DNA of 40,870 nt. Origin: Occallatibacter sp. (GTDB lineage Bacteria > Acidobacteriota > Terriglobia > Terriglobales > Acidobacteriaceae). A program made the translations under genes and the position numbers. Numbering within the stretch: the first letter of the stretch is position 1; every line of letters begins with the position of its first letter. The notes beneath the pieces were generated by a model, which saw only the letters and a program-made list of their open reading frames with translations, was not told where the DNA came from and did no database searches. The stretch spans positions 1 through 40,870 of the forward strand of contig JARLGE010000173.1 in assembly GCA_031296215.1 (NCBI GenBank), written 5' to 3'. Positions 26,770-34,887 of the stretch are shown here, one piece after another.

Positions 26770-27374
26770 TTAGGCAGGGAGACGATGGAGCAGCCAACCG
26801 GCGGGCCTCCGGGCTGCGGAACGGGTTTGCCCGCCAGGGCAGCGGCGATGGCCTCTTCCAGATCGTGGTGCTGAGGCTGCGGGCGCTCCTGGCCGAGGGA
26901 AATGTAGCGGTCGTCGACGCGGCCGTGGTAGACCTCGCGGAGCTCTCTGCCATCGACGAGGAAGACGGCGGCTTCGGGGGTGACGGTGGCGTGGGCCAAC
27001 GCTGCCAGGGATTGGCGGCGGTCGAGAATCGCGCCGGCGGCGATGGAGAACTCGCGGCGGTGCTGCTCGACCAAGGGCGCGGTATCTTCGGCGTTGGGAT
27101 ACACCCACCAGAAACGGACTGGACTGGCTCCGGATGGCTGGGCGGCGAATTCCTGGGCCAGACGGGCAATTTCGGGGACGTAGCGGTTGGAGATGGGGCA
27201 ATCGGTGGCGGCAAAATAGAGGACGACGACCCGGACGCCGGGACCGGCCAGGTCATGGATGGGTGTGTTCTTGAGGTCGATGCCGTAGGGTTGGGCTTGC
27301 TGTGCAACGGCTGGACGGAGGCACAGTGCGAGGGCCACGGCGGCAAAACTGCTGACGAAAGATCGAGTGGACAT
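26766..27374 (-). CDS. Exported redoxin (AhpC/TSA-like thioredoxin fold)
   Basis: The product has 202 residues with a signal peptide (about 1-25, ending PAVAQQ). The thioredoxin-fold core shows 'VRVVVLYFAATDCPISNRYV', where a single cysteine precedes PISN, and later 'VTPEAAVFLVDGRELREVYH' with the cis-Pro. A second cysteine lies near the end in 'PPVGCSIVSLPK'. This redoxin type is often encoded beside, or fused to, PHM-like copper monooxygenase domains in acidobacteria and planctomycetes (general knowledge). Its stop overlaps the start of the next gene as ATGA, so the two are coupled; it may reduce or metallate its partner. The start at 27372-27374 has GAAGG eight bases upstream; a TTG 33 bases earlier is less likely. 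Confidence 0.87.
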   Translation of the reverse strand: MSTRSFVSSFAAVALALCLRPAVAQQAQPYGIDLKNTPIHDLAGPGVRVVVLYFAATDCPISNRYVPEIARLAQEFAAQPSGASPVRFWWVYPNAEDTAPLVEQHRREFSIAAGAILDRRQSLAALAHATVTPEAAVFLVDGRELREVYHGRVDDRYISLGQERPQPQHHDLEEAIAAALAGKPVPQPGGPPVGCSIVSLPK

Positions 27375-27453
27375 CGCGCGGGCCTTCAACTGCCTGAATG
27401 CTAACAAATCTCCCGCTCCTCATGAGCGTGCGCGAGGCTCTGGCCTCCGGCGC

Positions 27454-27527
27454 TCACAGCCCTAGCTTCTCCCACAGCGCATCCACTTTCGCCTTCGTCC
27501 CCCGGTCCATCTCGATCATCGCCGCCG
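27454..27527 (-). pseudogene. Duplicated 3' end of ubiD (last 21 codons and stop)
   Basis: The minus strand reads A-MIEMDRGTKAKVDA-LWEKLGL-stop (TGA at 27454-27456). This repeats the C-terminus of the intact UbiD gene (27580-27650) at 61 of 68 bases by my count, with two amino acid differences. It has no start of its own. Palindromic repeat A lies exactly between the two copies. Confidence 0.88.
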
Positions 27528-27528
27528 G

Positions 27529-27561
27529 GTGCCCCAGGTCCCTCGCTTTTGGGGACCTGGG
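27529..27561. repeat. Palindromic repeat A (between duplicated ubiD tails)
   Basis: CCCAGGTCCC (27533-27542) and GGGACCTGGG (27552-27561) form a perfect 10-bp stem with the nine-base loop TCGCTTTTG, preceded by GGGTGC. It is the cleanest copy of the family along with 8404-8438. Confidence 0.9.
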
Positions 27562-27579
27562 ACGCTACCTATAAATCAG

Positions 27580-29223
27580 CTACAGCCCCAACTTCCCCCA
27601 CATCGCATCCACCTTGGCCTTCGTCCCCCGGTCCATTTCGATCATCGCCGGCCAGGGCCGCTCAAATCCTTCCGCCTTCCACTTGCGCGTGGCGTCGATC
27701 CCCATCTTCGATCCGTAATTCGCCAGACGCGACGCGTGGTCCAGCGAGTCAATCGGCCCCAGCGTGAACTGAATGTCGCGCTCCGGGTCGATGTTGTTGG
27801 TCACGCGCAGCACAACCTCGCCCAGGTCCTGCACGTCGCAGTCCTCGTCCACCACCACGATGCACTTGGTAAACATCGCCTGCCCCAGCGACCAGATGGC
27901 GTTCATCACCTTGCGCGCCTGGCCCGCGTAGCTCTTCTTGATCGATACCAGCATCAGGTTGTGGAAGACGCCCTCGACCGGCAGATGAATGTCCACGATC
28001 TCCGGAATCTGCATGCGCATCGCCGGAAGAAAAATCCGCTCCACGGCCTTGCCCATCCATGCGTCCTCCATGGGCGGCTTGCCCACGATGGTGGCGGCAT
28101 AGATGGGGTCCTTGCGATGCGTGATGCAGGTCAGGTGGAAGACCGGGTACTGGTCGGTCATGGTGTAGAAGCCGGTGTGGTCGCCGAACGGCCCCTCGCT
28201 GCGCAGCTCGCCCAGCTCCACATACCCTTCCAGCACGATCTCCGCCTGCGCCGGCACCTCCAGATCGACCGTCTCGCACTTCACAATCTCCACCGACTTG
28301 CCGCGCAGGAAGCCGGCGATCATGAACTCCTCGACCTCCGGTGGCGCCGGCACGATGGCCGCAAAGGTCGTCGCCGGATCGGTGCCAATGGCGACGGCAA
28401 CCTCAAGCCGCGAGCCCTTCAGGTTGCCCATCGCCACCTGCGGCAATCCGCCAATGGGCCCATCGGGAATGCTGACCGCCCCGCCTGCCGACTCCGCCAT
28501 CGCGGCCACGCGGGCCGTCAGCGGATCGGCGTCCGCTGCTCCAGCCGCGGCGTTGCGCAGCGCTTCCCTATAGTGCTCGGCGGCGACTTTTTGCCGCTGC
28601 CAGTGCATGCCGGTGGTCTGCCCGTCGTAGACCTGCATCCGGTACATGCCGATGTTGCGTTTCCCCGAGCGCGGATCGCGCGTGTGCACGCAGGGCAGAG
28701 TGATAAACCGCCCTCCGTCGAGCGGCCAGCACTTGAGGATTGGAAACTGGTTGAGGTCGAAGCCGTCTTTCAGAATCACTTCCTTGCAAGGCGCGTCCTT
28801 CGCGCTCACCGTCTTGGGAAATGCGCTGGTCAGCGCGCCCAGTTGCGGCAGCATTTTTAACTTGTCAAAGAAACCCTCCGGGGCTTTGACGTTCAGTAGG
28901 CCTTTGATGCGCTCGGCAATCTCATCCAGCCTATCGACGCCGAGCGCCATCGCCATGCGCCGTTCGCTGCCGAACTGGTTAATCAGAACCTTGTGCCCCG
29001 GATGCCCCTTCACGTTCTCAAACAGCAGCGCCGGCCCGCCGGGCGCATAGCTTCCGTGCGCCGCACCACTCGTTGCGCCGGCACGCGGCCGCGCTCCAAT
29101 CTTGCTCACGCGGTCGGTGATCTCCGTGATTTCCAGCTCCGGCGAAACTTCTTCCGTAATTCTCTTCAGTTCGCCGGCTTTTTCCAGTGCTTTGATCCAT
29201 GCGCGCAGATCGTCGTAAGCCAA
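27580..29223 (-). CDS. ubiD: UbiD-family decarboxylase
   Basis: The product has 547 residues from a TTG start at 29221-29223, which gives the usual 'LAYDDLRAWIKALEKAGEL' N-terminus and has GGGAG seven bases upstream; a GTG 30 bases earlier is possible. UbiD enzymes use prenylated FMN to decarboxylate aromatic or unsaturated acids, in quinone synthesis or aromatic catabolism. Family blocks include 'RDPRSGKRNIGMYRMQVYDG', 'MHWQRQKVAAEHY', 'VAVAIGTDPATTFAA', 'RSEGPFGDHTGFYTM', and 'CIVVVDEDCDVQDLGEVVLR'. A partner UbiX flavin prenyltransferase is not in the window. A ubiquinone or menaquinone role is possible, the latter more likely in this phylum. The 3' end is duplicated downstream. Confidence 0.93.
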   Translation of the reverse strand: MAYDDLRAWIKALEKAGELKRITEEVSPELEITEITDRVSKIGARPRAGATSGAAHGSYAPGGPALLFENVKGHPGHKVLINQFGSERRMAMALGVDRLDEIAERIKGLLNVKAPEGFFDKLKMLPQLGALTSAFPKTVSAKDAPCKEVILKDGFDLNQFPILKCWPLDGGRFITLPCVHTRDPRSGKRNIGMYRMQVYDGQTTGMHWQRQKVAAEHYREALRNAAAGAADADPLTARVAAMAESAGGAVSIPDGPIGGLPQVAMGNLKGSRLEVAVAIGTDPATTFAAIVPAPPEVEEFMIAGFLRGKSVEIVKCETVDLEVPAQAEIVLEGYVELGELRSEGPFGDHTGFYTMTDQYPVFHLTCITHRKDPIYAATIVGKPPMEDAWMGKAVERIFLPAMRMQIPEIVDIHLPVEGVFHNLMLVSIKKSYAGQARKVMNAIWSLGQAMFTKCIVVVDEDCDVQDLGEVVLRVTNNIDPERDIQFTLGPIDSLDHASRLANYGSKMGIDATRKWKAEGFERPWPAMIEMDRGTKAKVDAMWGKLGL

Positions 29224-29267
29224 GGGTTTGCTCCCGTGCGGGCCTGGCCGCACATCAACCCTCTAGC

Positions 29268-30239
29268 TTAAAGCGTCTGGATGGTCTGGAGCGCGACGGG
29301 TTTCATTTGCACCTGATCGAGCGGGAACCCCAGCCGCTTCCACTCGTCGTAGCCGCCGCGCAGCGGCCGCACCCGCTCGATGCCCAGCTTGATCAGCGTC
29401 ATGGCGGTCTTGGCCGCGGTGGCCTCGCTGGGGCAGGTGCAGAAGAGAACGATGTCGCGGTCGCGGGGAATCTCGTGGTGGCGGTGGGCGAGCGAGTCGG
29501 GCGAAAAGAGCAGCGCGCCGGGCAGCGTGAACGGGTCCGGCAGCAGCTCCAGCGGATGACGCAGGTCCACAATGTAGACCGGCTCGCCGGCGTCCAGTTG
29601 CCGCTTCAGTTCCTCCGGCTCGAGGCGCGCGGCGGCCAGCTCCCTCAGCACCATGCGGCGGCGAACGATGCGGGCCACAACGAAGCCGGCAATGCCCAGA
29701 ATCAGCAGCGCGCCGGAGAAGCGGCCCGCCCAGTCCAGCAATCGGGGGTCGCGCCCGAGGACGTCGCCAAACAGCCTGCCCAGGGCCAGCAGCGACCCCA
29801 CCCAGGCCGTGACGCCCAGCCCGTCGAATAGCAGGAACTCGCCGTAGGCCATGCCGTTCTGCCCGGCCACCGGCGGCGCCAGCGTGGCCAGGCCGGGCAC
29901 AAACTTGGCAATCAGAAGCGTGGCCTGGCGCCTGCGGCCAAACGAGTCCTGCGTCCGCCGCACACAGACCGTCGGCTCCATTGAGAGCTTGCAGAGAATC
30001 CGAAGCACATGGTGCCCGTAGCGGCGGCCAACGAGGAACCACGCGCTGTCGGCAACCGTCGTCGCCAGAACCCCTGCAGCCAGAGCCAGCGGAAAGCTCA
30101 GCTCGTGCTCGGCGGTCAGCGCGCCGGCGGCCAGCAGAATCGGTGTGGCTGGCAGCGGCAGATTGCTCTGCCCAATCAGAACCCAGGCAAACAGCAGCAG
30201 GTAGCCGTAAGCTAGCAAGATGTGAGTCGGAAACTCCAT
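29268..30239 (-). CDS. DedA-family membrane protein fused to a rhodanese domain
   Basis: The product has 323 residues. Residues about 1-195 form a DedA/SNARE-associated membrane domain with several hydrophobic helices and 'FVPGLATLAPPVAGQNGM', the region with conserved Gly/Pro/Arg-type motifs. Residues about 205-315 are a rhodanese-like domain with 'VYIVDLRHPLEL' and an active-site loop CTCPSEAT (267-274), then 'RVRPLRGGYDEWKRLG'. DedA proteins are implicated in lipid carrier or phospholipid transport across membranes; the rhodanese domain faces the cytoplasm and may move sulfur or sense thiols. The fusion is seen in other bacteria. AGGA lies six bases before the ATG. It is 44 bases upstream of ubiD and could share its transcript. 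Confidence 0.88.
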   Translation of the reverse strand: MEFPTHILLAYGYLLLFAWVLIGQSNLPLPATPILLAAGALTAEHELSFPLALAAGVLATTVADSAWFLVGRRYGHHVLRILCKLSMEPTVCVRRTQDSFGRRRQATLLIAKFVPGLATLAPPVAGQNGMAYGEFLLFDGLGVTAWVGSLLALGRLFGDVLGRDPRLLDWAGRFSGALLILGIAGFVVARIVRRRMVLRELAAARLEPEELKRQLDAGEPVYIVDLRHPLELLPDPFTLPGALLFSPDSLAHRHHEIPRDRDIVLFCTCPSEATAAKTAMTLIKLGIERVRPLRGGYDEWKRLGFPLDQVQMKPVALQTIQTL

Positions 30240-30394
30240 GGGGAATCCTGTCTGCGCTTGAAACGGGGAATCAGGCCGCCCTCACCCTCTGCCGGTTTGC
30301 CGTTTACAGAAGAGACTGAGGAGGCTCTCACCCTATCCGATGATGCTGGAGGCGATTTCGCTTCATGCAATCAGGAAACCTCACCCCAGGCGCA

Positions 30395-30420
30395 GAAAAG
30401 CCGCCCACGGGCGGCTTTTC
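30395..30420. terminator. Bidirectional Rho-independent terminator
   Basis: GAAAAGCCGCCC, a short loop and GGGCGGCTTTTC form a GC-rich stem flanked by A and T runs on both sides. It lies 27 bases beyond the stop of the minus-strand transpeptidase gene and should end its transcript before the DedA gene. Confidence 0.85.
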
Positions 30421-30446
30421 TGCGCTTTAAGATTGGCCAACCCAGT

Positions 30447-31763
30447 CTATTTGTCCGTGCCTTGCACCAGTGCGGGCTGCGCGGCCTCCGCCGTCTGCGC
30501 CTTCTCGGCAAAGTAGTTGCGGTCCCACAGGTTTTTGTAGAACTCGCCCGTCAGCTCGGCCGCACGGGGGCCGAAGGTCGGCCGTCCGCCCTCCAGGAAG
30601 AAGACCGTCACCAGACTGCCCTGCGGCGAATCGGAGTAGGAGGCGAACCAGCCGAAGCGGGTTCCATTGTCCGAGCAGGTCCCGGTCTTTCCGAACACCG
30701 GCAGTTCGTGGAAGCTGGCCCGCAGGCGCCGTGCTGTTCCGTATTCCACCGCGCCGGCCATCCCATCCTGCAGGTCGGGGATATAGCGGGCAATGTCCAG
30801 CGTCCGCTTCACCCTGGGCTGGAAGGCGGCGATGTCGTCTGGCGTGGTGGGATGCTGCAGATAGTAGAGGGTTCCGCCATTGGCCAGTGCGGCCACATAG
30901 GCGCCCAGTTGCAGCGGCGTCAGCGAGACGCCCTGCCCGAAGCTGCACATGCGGCCCACCCCGCCTTCGGTTGCAGGCAGCTCCTGGTCGGGGTAGACGC
31001 CCAGTTGTTCGCCCTCGATGTTGTATCCGGCCAGCTCGCCCAGGCCGAACTGGTTGGCGTAGTGGCGCACGCGCTCAAAGCCGAGTTCCCTGCCCAGCTC
31101 TTCAAAATAGAGGTTGTTGCTATGCGCCAGCGCGTCGGTCATGTTCATGCGGAAGCCGTCCAGCCGAACCATGGTGTCGCGGGTGACCAAGCCCTCGGAG
31201 AGTGCCGCCATGGCCACGGTGATCTTGATCGTCGAGCAGGGCTCCGCGCCCGGCGAAAGCGCCAGCTTCTGGTTGACCATGGCGAGGATGCGCCCGTTCG
31301 ATGGGTCGATCACCACCGCCGTTCCGTTCATGTCGCCCAGCGCGTCGATGGCGGCCTGGCGGACCACCGGGTCCTCGCCGGCCGTCACATCGCCGGCAAA
31401 AATATCGCCGCTGGCAAAGGAGCTGGCGGTGAAGCGCTCGTAGTAGTGATGGCGGCCAGTGGTCAGGGCCACCCGCCGTGCGCCGGCCCTGGCCCTGCCG
31501 CGCGGGGTCAGCCTGGCCGCTTGCGCTGAAGGTGCTGCCTTGGCGCCAAGATGCGCCGGCGCGGCTTTCGTCGCTGTCGTGCCAGCGTGGGTGGCCGCAT
31601 GTGCCGCGGCATGGCGGCGATGCGAATCGGCCAGATGAGGCTCTGCCGTCCGGGCCCGATGCAGGGTGTGCGGAGCGTCCAACGCCGCTGCGCCAACAGT
31701 TCCCAGGCCTGCCAAGGGCAAGGCAGTTGCCAATCCAAAAGCCCAAATGCGCGAAAGCTTCAT
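30447..31763 (-). CDS. Secreted penicillin-binding transpeptidase-domain protein
   Basis: The product has 438 residues. A signal or anchor segment (about 6-28) precedes a His/Ala-rich low-complexity linker (about 35-100). From about 130 a penicillin-binding transpeptidase domain follows with all three active-site motifs: S177-T-I-K180, S215-N-N, and K359-T-G. It should bind beta-lactams and cross-link or trim peptidoglycan; it lacks the long N-terminal dimerisation domain of full class B PBPs such as FtsI, so it is a short member, alternatively a class D beta-lactamase relative. It lies downstream of ftsZ on the same strand after 351 bases and ends at a good terminator, consistent with a cell-wall cluster. 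Confidence 0.88.
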   Translation of the reverse strand: MKLSRIWAFGLATALPLAGLGTVGAAALDAPHTLHRARTAEPHLADSHRRHAAAHAATHAGTTATKAAPAHLGAKAAPSAQAARLTPRGRARAGARRVALTTGRHHYYERFTASSFASGDIFAGDVTAGEDPVVRQAAIDALGDMNGTAVVIDPSNGRILAMVNQKLALSPGAEPCSTIKITVAMAALSEGLVTRDTMVRLDGFRMNMTDALAHSNNLYFEELGRELGFERVRHYANQFGLGELAGYNIEGEQLGVYPDQELPATEGGVGRMCSFGQGVSLTPLQLGAYVAALANGGTLYYLQHPTTPDDIAAFQPRVKRTLDIARYIPDLQDGMAGAVEYGTARRLRASFHELPVFGKTGTCSDNGTRFGWFASYSDSPQGSLVTVFFLEGGRPTFGPRAAELTGEFYKNLWDRNYFAEKAQTAEAAQPALVQGTDK

Positions 31764-32114
31764 TCAGCTAACATCCTCTCAACGATGAAGTTCGTGCCAT
31801 GCGGCCGACCTTGGGCGGCGCACTTCGTCCATATCGGCCATTCCGTGTGCTGTCTTCAGCATCTGCCGGAAATGGGTTGACTTTACTTGCTCCGCGCCGG
31901 ACTCGAATGTGATCTGAATCACGCTGAAAGAGATGCGTTGATTACTTTCACATTAGCCGGAAAGCCAACAATCCCTCCATTCCACTTCCGGGGGAGCACT
32001 TCCTTCGTTTGAGCTAAATTGAACTATACGCCATAGAGCTTTATTGCACGAATTCAGCCCCGGCGCAGAATTCCAAAAGAACAACGCCTACCCTGGACCC
32101 TCCCCATTCCCGTT
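31764..32114. other. Intergenic region between ftsZ and the transpeptidase gene
   Basis: These 351 bases contain no supported gene. The part nearest the transpeptidase carries GAGAGGA before its ATG. The middle (about 31910-32050) is AT-richer and probably holds the transpeptidase promoter, but no clear -35/-10 pair was found. No terminator-like hairpin with a U-run follows ftsZ. Confidence 0.4.
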
Positions 32115-33650
32115 TCAGAACCGCAATCGGCGCATGAACGTGGGCGTGTCCAGGTCCCGCTGCGCCTCTTCTTCGGCTCCCCCGAACAGCGCGGGCGCGG
32201 CTTCCGAGGCGCCCATTTGCGCCTTCGCTTCGACCCGCGCCACGCTGCCAAAACCGGCTTTATCGTCCCGCGCCGGAGGGGCGTAGGACGGCTCTTCGCC
32301 CATCGCGGCAAACTGCGGCCGGGCAGCGGCAACCACAAGTTCCGGCTCCGGCGGCCGGAATCCGGCCTCGAACTCACGATCGGGACGGGGGCTTGAAATC
32401 GCATCGGGCTCCGTGGCCGCGACCCCGCCATGGCCGGCGGCGCCGTGGGCGGAAGATCCGAAAAAGGACCCGCCTCCGTTCTCCGCCTCGACTGATTCTT
32501 CCTCCTCGCTCAGGAACGGAGCCACGGTGGCCCGAATCTCCGCCGTCGACGGCTTCGGTTCATTCATCCAGTTCCCCGCTGTCATCACCGGCACCGAAAC
32601 CACCGGCTCCTCGGCCACGGTCACCTCGCCGATCGAGAGCATGCGGGCGCGCCGTTCCGGCATCTGGTCGCGGAAGCCGGTGGCGATCACGGTGATCTTC
32701 ACCTCGTCGCCCATCTTCTCGTCCAGCACCGCGCCGAAGATGATGTTGGCGTCCTCGTGCGCCGCCGACTGAATCAGCGACGATGCCTCGTTGACCTCCG
32801 AGAGCTTCAACGACGACGAGCCGGTAATATTGATCAGGATGCCGCGCGCGCCGTCGATGGCCCCGGCCTCCAGCAGCGGCGACGCCATGGCCGCCTGCGC
32901 CGCCTCGATGGCGCGATTCTCGCCCGAGCGCACCGCCGTGCCCATCACCGCGTGGCCCATCCCCGCCATGGTCGTCTTCACGTCGGCAAAGTCGCGGTTG
33001 ATGATGCCGGGGATGGCGATGATGTCGCTGATGCCCTGCACGCCCTGGCGCAGCACGTCGTCGGCGATGCGGAAGCTCTCGAAAAACCCCGCGTCCTTGG
33101 CCACCACCAGCAGCTTCTCGTTGGGGATCACGATCATCGTATCGACGCTTTCGAGCAGCTCCTTCATGGCGCGCTCGGCCTCCAGCAAGCGGCGCTTGCC
33201 TTCAAAAGCAAACGGCCGCGTGATCACCGCAACCGTAAGAATGCCCATCTCGCTGGCCAGCGACGCGATCACCGGAGCCGCCCCCGTACCCGTTCCGCCG
33301 CCCAGGCCCGCCGTCACGAAGACCATGTCCGCGCCCTCCAGCGCCTCGATGATCTTTTCCGAATCTTCCAGAGCCGCCCGCCGCCCCACGTCGGGATTGG
33401 CCCCGGCCCCCAGACCCTGCGTCAGCCGCACGCCAAGCTGCAGCTTCACCGGCGCCTTGGAAAGCTTGAGAGCCTGCACATCCGTATTGGCGGCGATGAA
33501 CTCCACGCCCGCCAACTGCGCCTGGATCATGCGGTTCACGGCATTGCCGCCGCCCCCGCCCACGCCAATCACCTTGATGCGAGCGCCGCGCACCGGCTCA
33601 TCGTGGTACTGAATCCGCATCTCTCCGGGTTGCTTCGTTTCCTGTTCCAT
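32115..33650 (-). CDS. ftsZ: Cell division GTPase FtsZ
   Basis: The product has 511 residues, longer than E. coli FtsZ (383) because of an extended disordered C-terminal linker. The tubulin signature [10 protein letters not shown], the N-terminal '[18 protein letters not shown]', and the T7-loop '[11 protein letters not shown]' are intact, so GTP binding and hydrolysis should work. The linker (about 340-495) is Glu/Ala/Pro-rich. The extreme C-terminus '[12 protein letters not shown]' is the conserved peptide that binds FtsA. FtsZ polymerises into the division ring at midcell. The chosen ATG (33648-33650) has AGGAGG about 11 bases upstream; a TTG 24 bases earlier is possible. It follows ftsA after a short gap. 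Confidence 0.98.
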   Translation of the reverse strand: MEQETKQPGEMRIQYHDEPVRGARIKVIGVGGGGGNAVNRMIQAQLAGVEFIAANTDVQALKLSKAPVKLQLGVRLTQGLGAGANPDVGRRAALEDSEKIIEALEGADMVFVTAGLGGGTGTGAAPVIASLASEMGILTVAVITRPFAFEGKRRLLEAERAMKELLESVDTMIVIPNEKLLVVAKDAGFFESFRIADDVLRQGVQGISDIIAIPGIINRDFADVKTTMAGMGHAVMGTAVRSGENRAIEAAQAAMASPLLEAGAIDGARGILINITGSSSLKLSEVNEASSLIQSAAHEDANIIFGAVLDEKMGDEVKITVIATGFRDQMPERRARMLSIGEVTVAEEPVVSVPVMTAGNWMNEPKPSTAEIRATVAPFLSEEEESVEAENGGGSFFGSSAHGAAGHGGVAATEPDAISSPRPDREFEAGFRPPEPELVVAAARPQFAAMGEEPSYAPPARDDKAGFGSVARVEAKAQMGASEAAPALFGGAEEEAQRDLDTPTFMRRLRF

Positions 33651-33674
33651 GGCGGCTTCGTCCTCCTGGGGCAA

Positions 33675-34883
33675 CTAAAAACTGGCTGCAAAAATGGCGC
33701 GCAGCTTGGCGCGCAGACTGTTGTCTTCCGCCGCCCGCGTCACGCGGGTGCGGTGTGAATAGAGAAGCATGCCGATTACCGTGGCAAAGCTCGGGTGCAC
33801 CAACTCCCCCGGCATGTGCGACAGGCGCACCGGCAATCCCGTGCGCGCCGGTACCCGCAACTGGCTCTCGGTCACGTCCAGCATGCCCGGCATCATGGCC
33901 CCGCCGCCGGTCAACACGCACCCTGCGCCCAGGGCTTCCACCACCGCGCCCTGCCGCAGGCTCTCCTTCACAAAATACAGCAGCTCCCGCGCCCGCGGCT
34001 CCAGAATCTCGGCGATGGCGCGCAGCCGCAGCGATTGCGGGTTCGGATTATGGATCTCGATCTCCGCCAGTTGCGGAATCGAAGTGACAACCACGTGGCC
34101 GTACTGGCGCTTCAACTCCTCGGCCTGGGCCACCGGCATCTGCAAGCCCACGGCCAGATCGTTGGTAAAGTGCGCTCCGCCGATGGGAATCGATGCGGTA
34201 TGAGCGACCGCCCCCTCGAAAAAGACGGCCAGGTCGCTCGAGTGCGCGCCGATGTCCAGCAGGCACACGCCCAACTCGCGCTCGTCGGCTGAGAGCGTGG
34301 CCTCGGCCGCGGCAATCGATTCAAGCACCGCTTCCGTCACTTCCAGACCCGCCCGGTTGGCGCAGGTAATGGTGCTTTGCAGCGCGCTCCCCGAGCAGGT
34401 GGCGATGTGCAGATCGACTTCCAGCCTCGCCCCCACCATGCCCACGGGGTCGAAGATCCCCGGCTGCTCGTCCAGAATGAACTGGCGCGGCAGCAAGTGC
34501 AGAATCTCGCGGTCCGGAGGCCGCTCCACGGCCCGCGCCCGCTCCACCGCCGTGCGCACATCCTCGCGCGTGATCTCGCGCATACGGTTGCCCAGCTCGA
34601 AGCCGCCGTTGGTGTTGATGCCGCGAATGTGCGGCCCGCCCACCCCCACCGCGCACTCGTCAATGTTGATCCGGGCCGTGTGCTCGGCCAGCTCGTTGGC
34701 CGCCTTCACCGCTTTCGCCGCCGGCGCCAGGTCGCTGATCAGACCCTTGCGCATCCCCGCCGACTCCACCACCCCGTGGCCGCGATAGCGCAGCGCGCCA
34801 TCGTAGACCTCCCCGGCCAGCACCCGCGTCTGCGCGCTGCCGATGTCCAGCACCACCATCAGGTTGTCCTGCTTCTGGCTCAT
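33675..34883 (-). CDS. ftsA: Cell division protein FtsA
   Basis: The product has 402 residues with the actin/Hsp70-like ATPase pattern: phosphate-1 loop 'VVLDIGSAQTRVLAG' near the start, phosphate-2 'VCLLDIGAHSSDLAVFFEG' (about 205), and adenosine motif 'VLTGGGAMMPG' (about 330). The 1C insertion domain lies at about 85-165. The C-terminus 'LRAKLRAIFAASF' is amphipathic and should tether FtsZ filaments to the membrane. ATG at 34881-34883 lies four bases after the ftsQ stop, so the genes are probably co-translated. Confidence 0.97.
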   Translation of the reverse strand: MSQKQDNLMVVLDIGSAQTRVLAGEVYDGALRYRGHGVVESAGMRKGLISDLAPAAKAVKAANELAEHTARINIDECAVGVGGPHIRGINTNGGFELGNRMREITREDVRTAVERARAVERPPDREILHLLPRQFILDEQPGIFDPVGMVGARLEVDLHIATCSGSALQSTITCANRAGLEVTEAVLESIAAAEATLSADERELGVCLLDIGAHSSDLAVFFEGAVAHTASIPIGGAHFTNDLAVGLQMPVAQAEELKRQYGHVVVTSIPQLAEIEIHNPNPQSLRLRAIAEILEPRARELLYFVKESLRQGAVVEALGAGCVLTGGGAMMPGMLDVTESQLRVPARTGLPVRLSHMPGELVHPSFATVIGMLLYSHRTRVTRAAEDNSLRAKLRAIFAASF

Positions 34884-34887
34884 GCGC

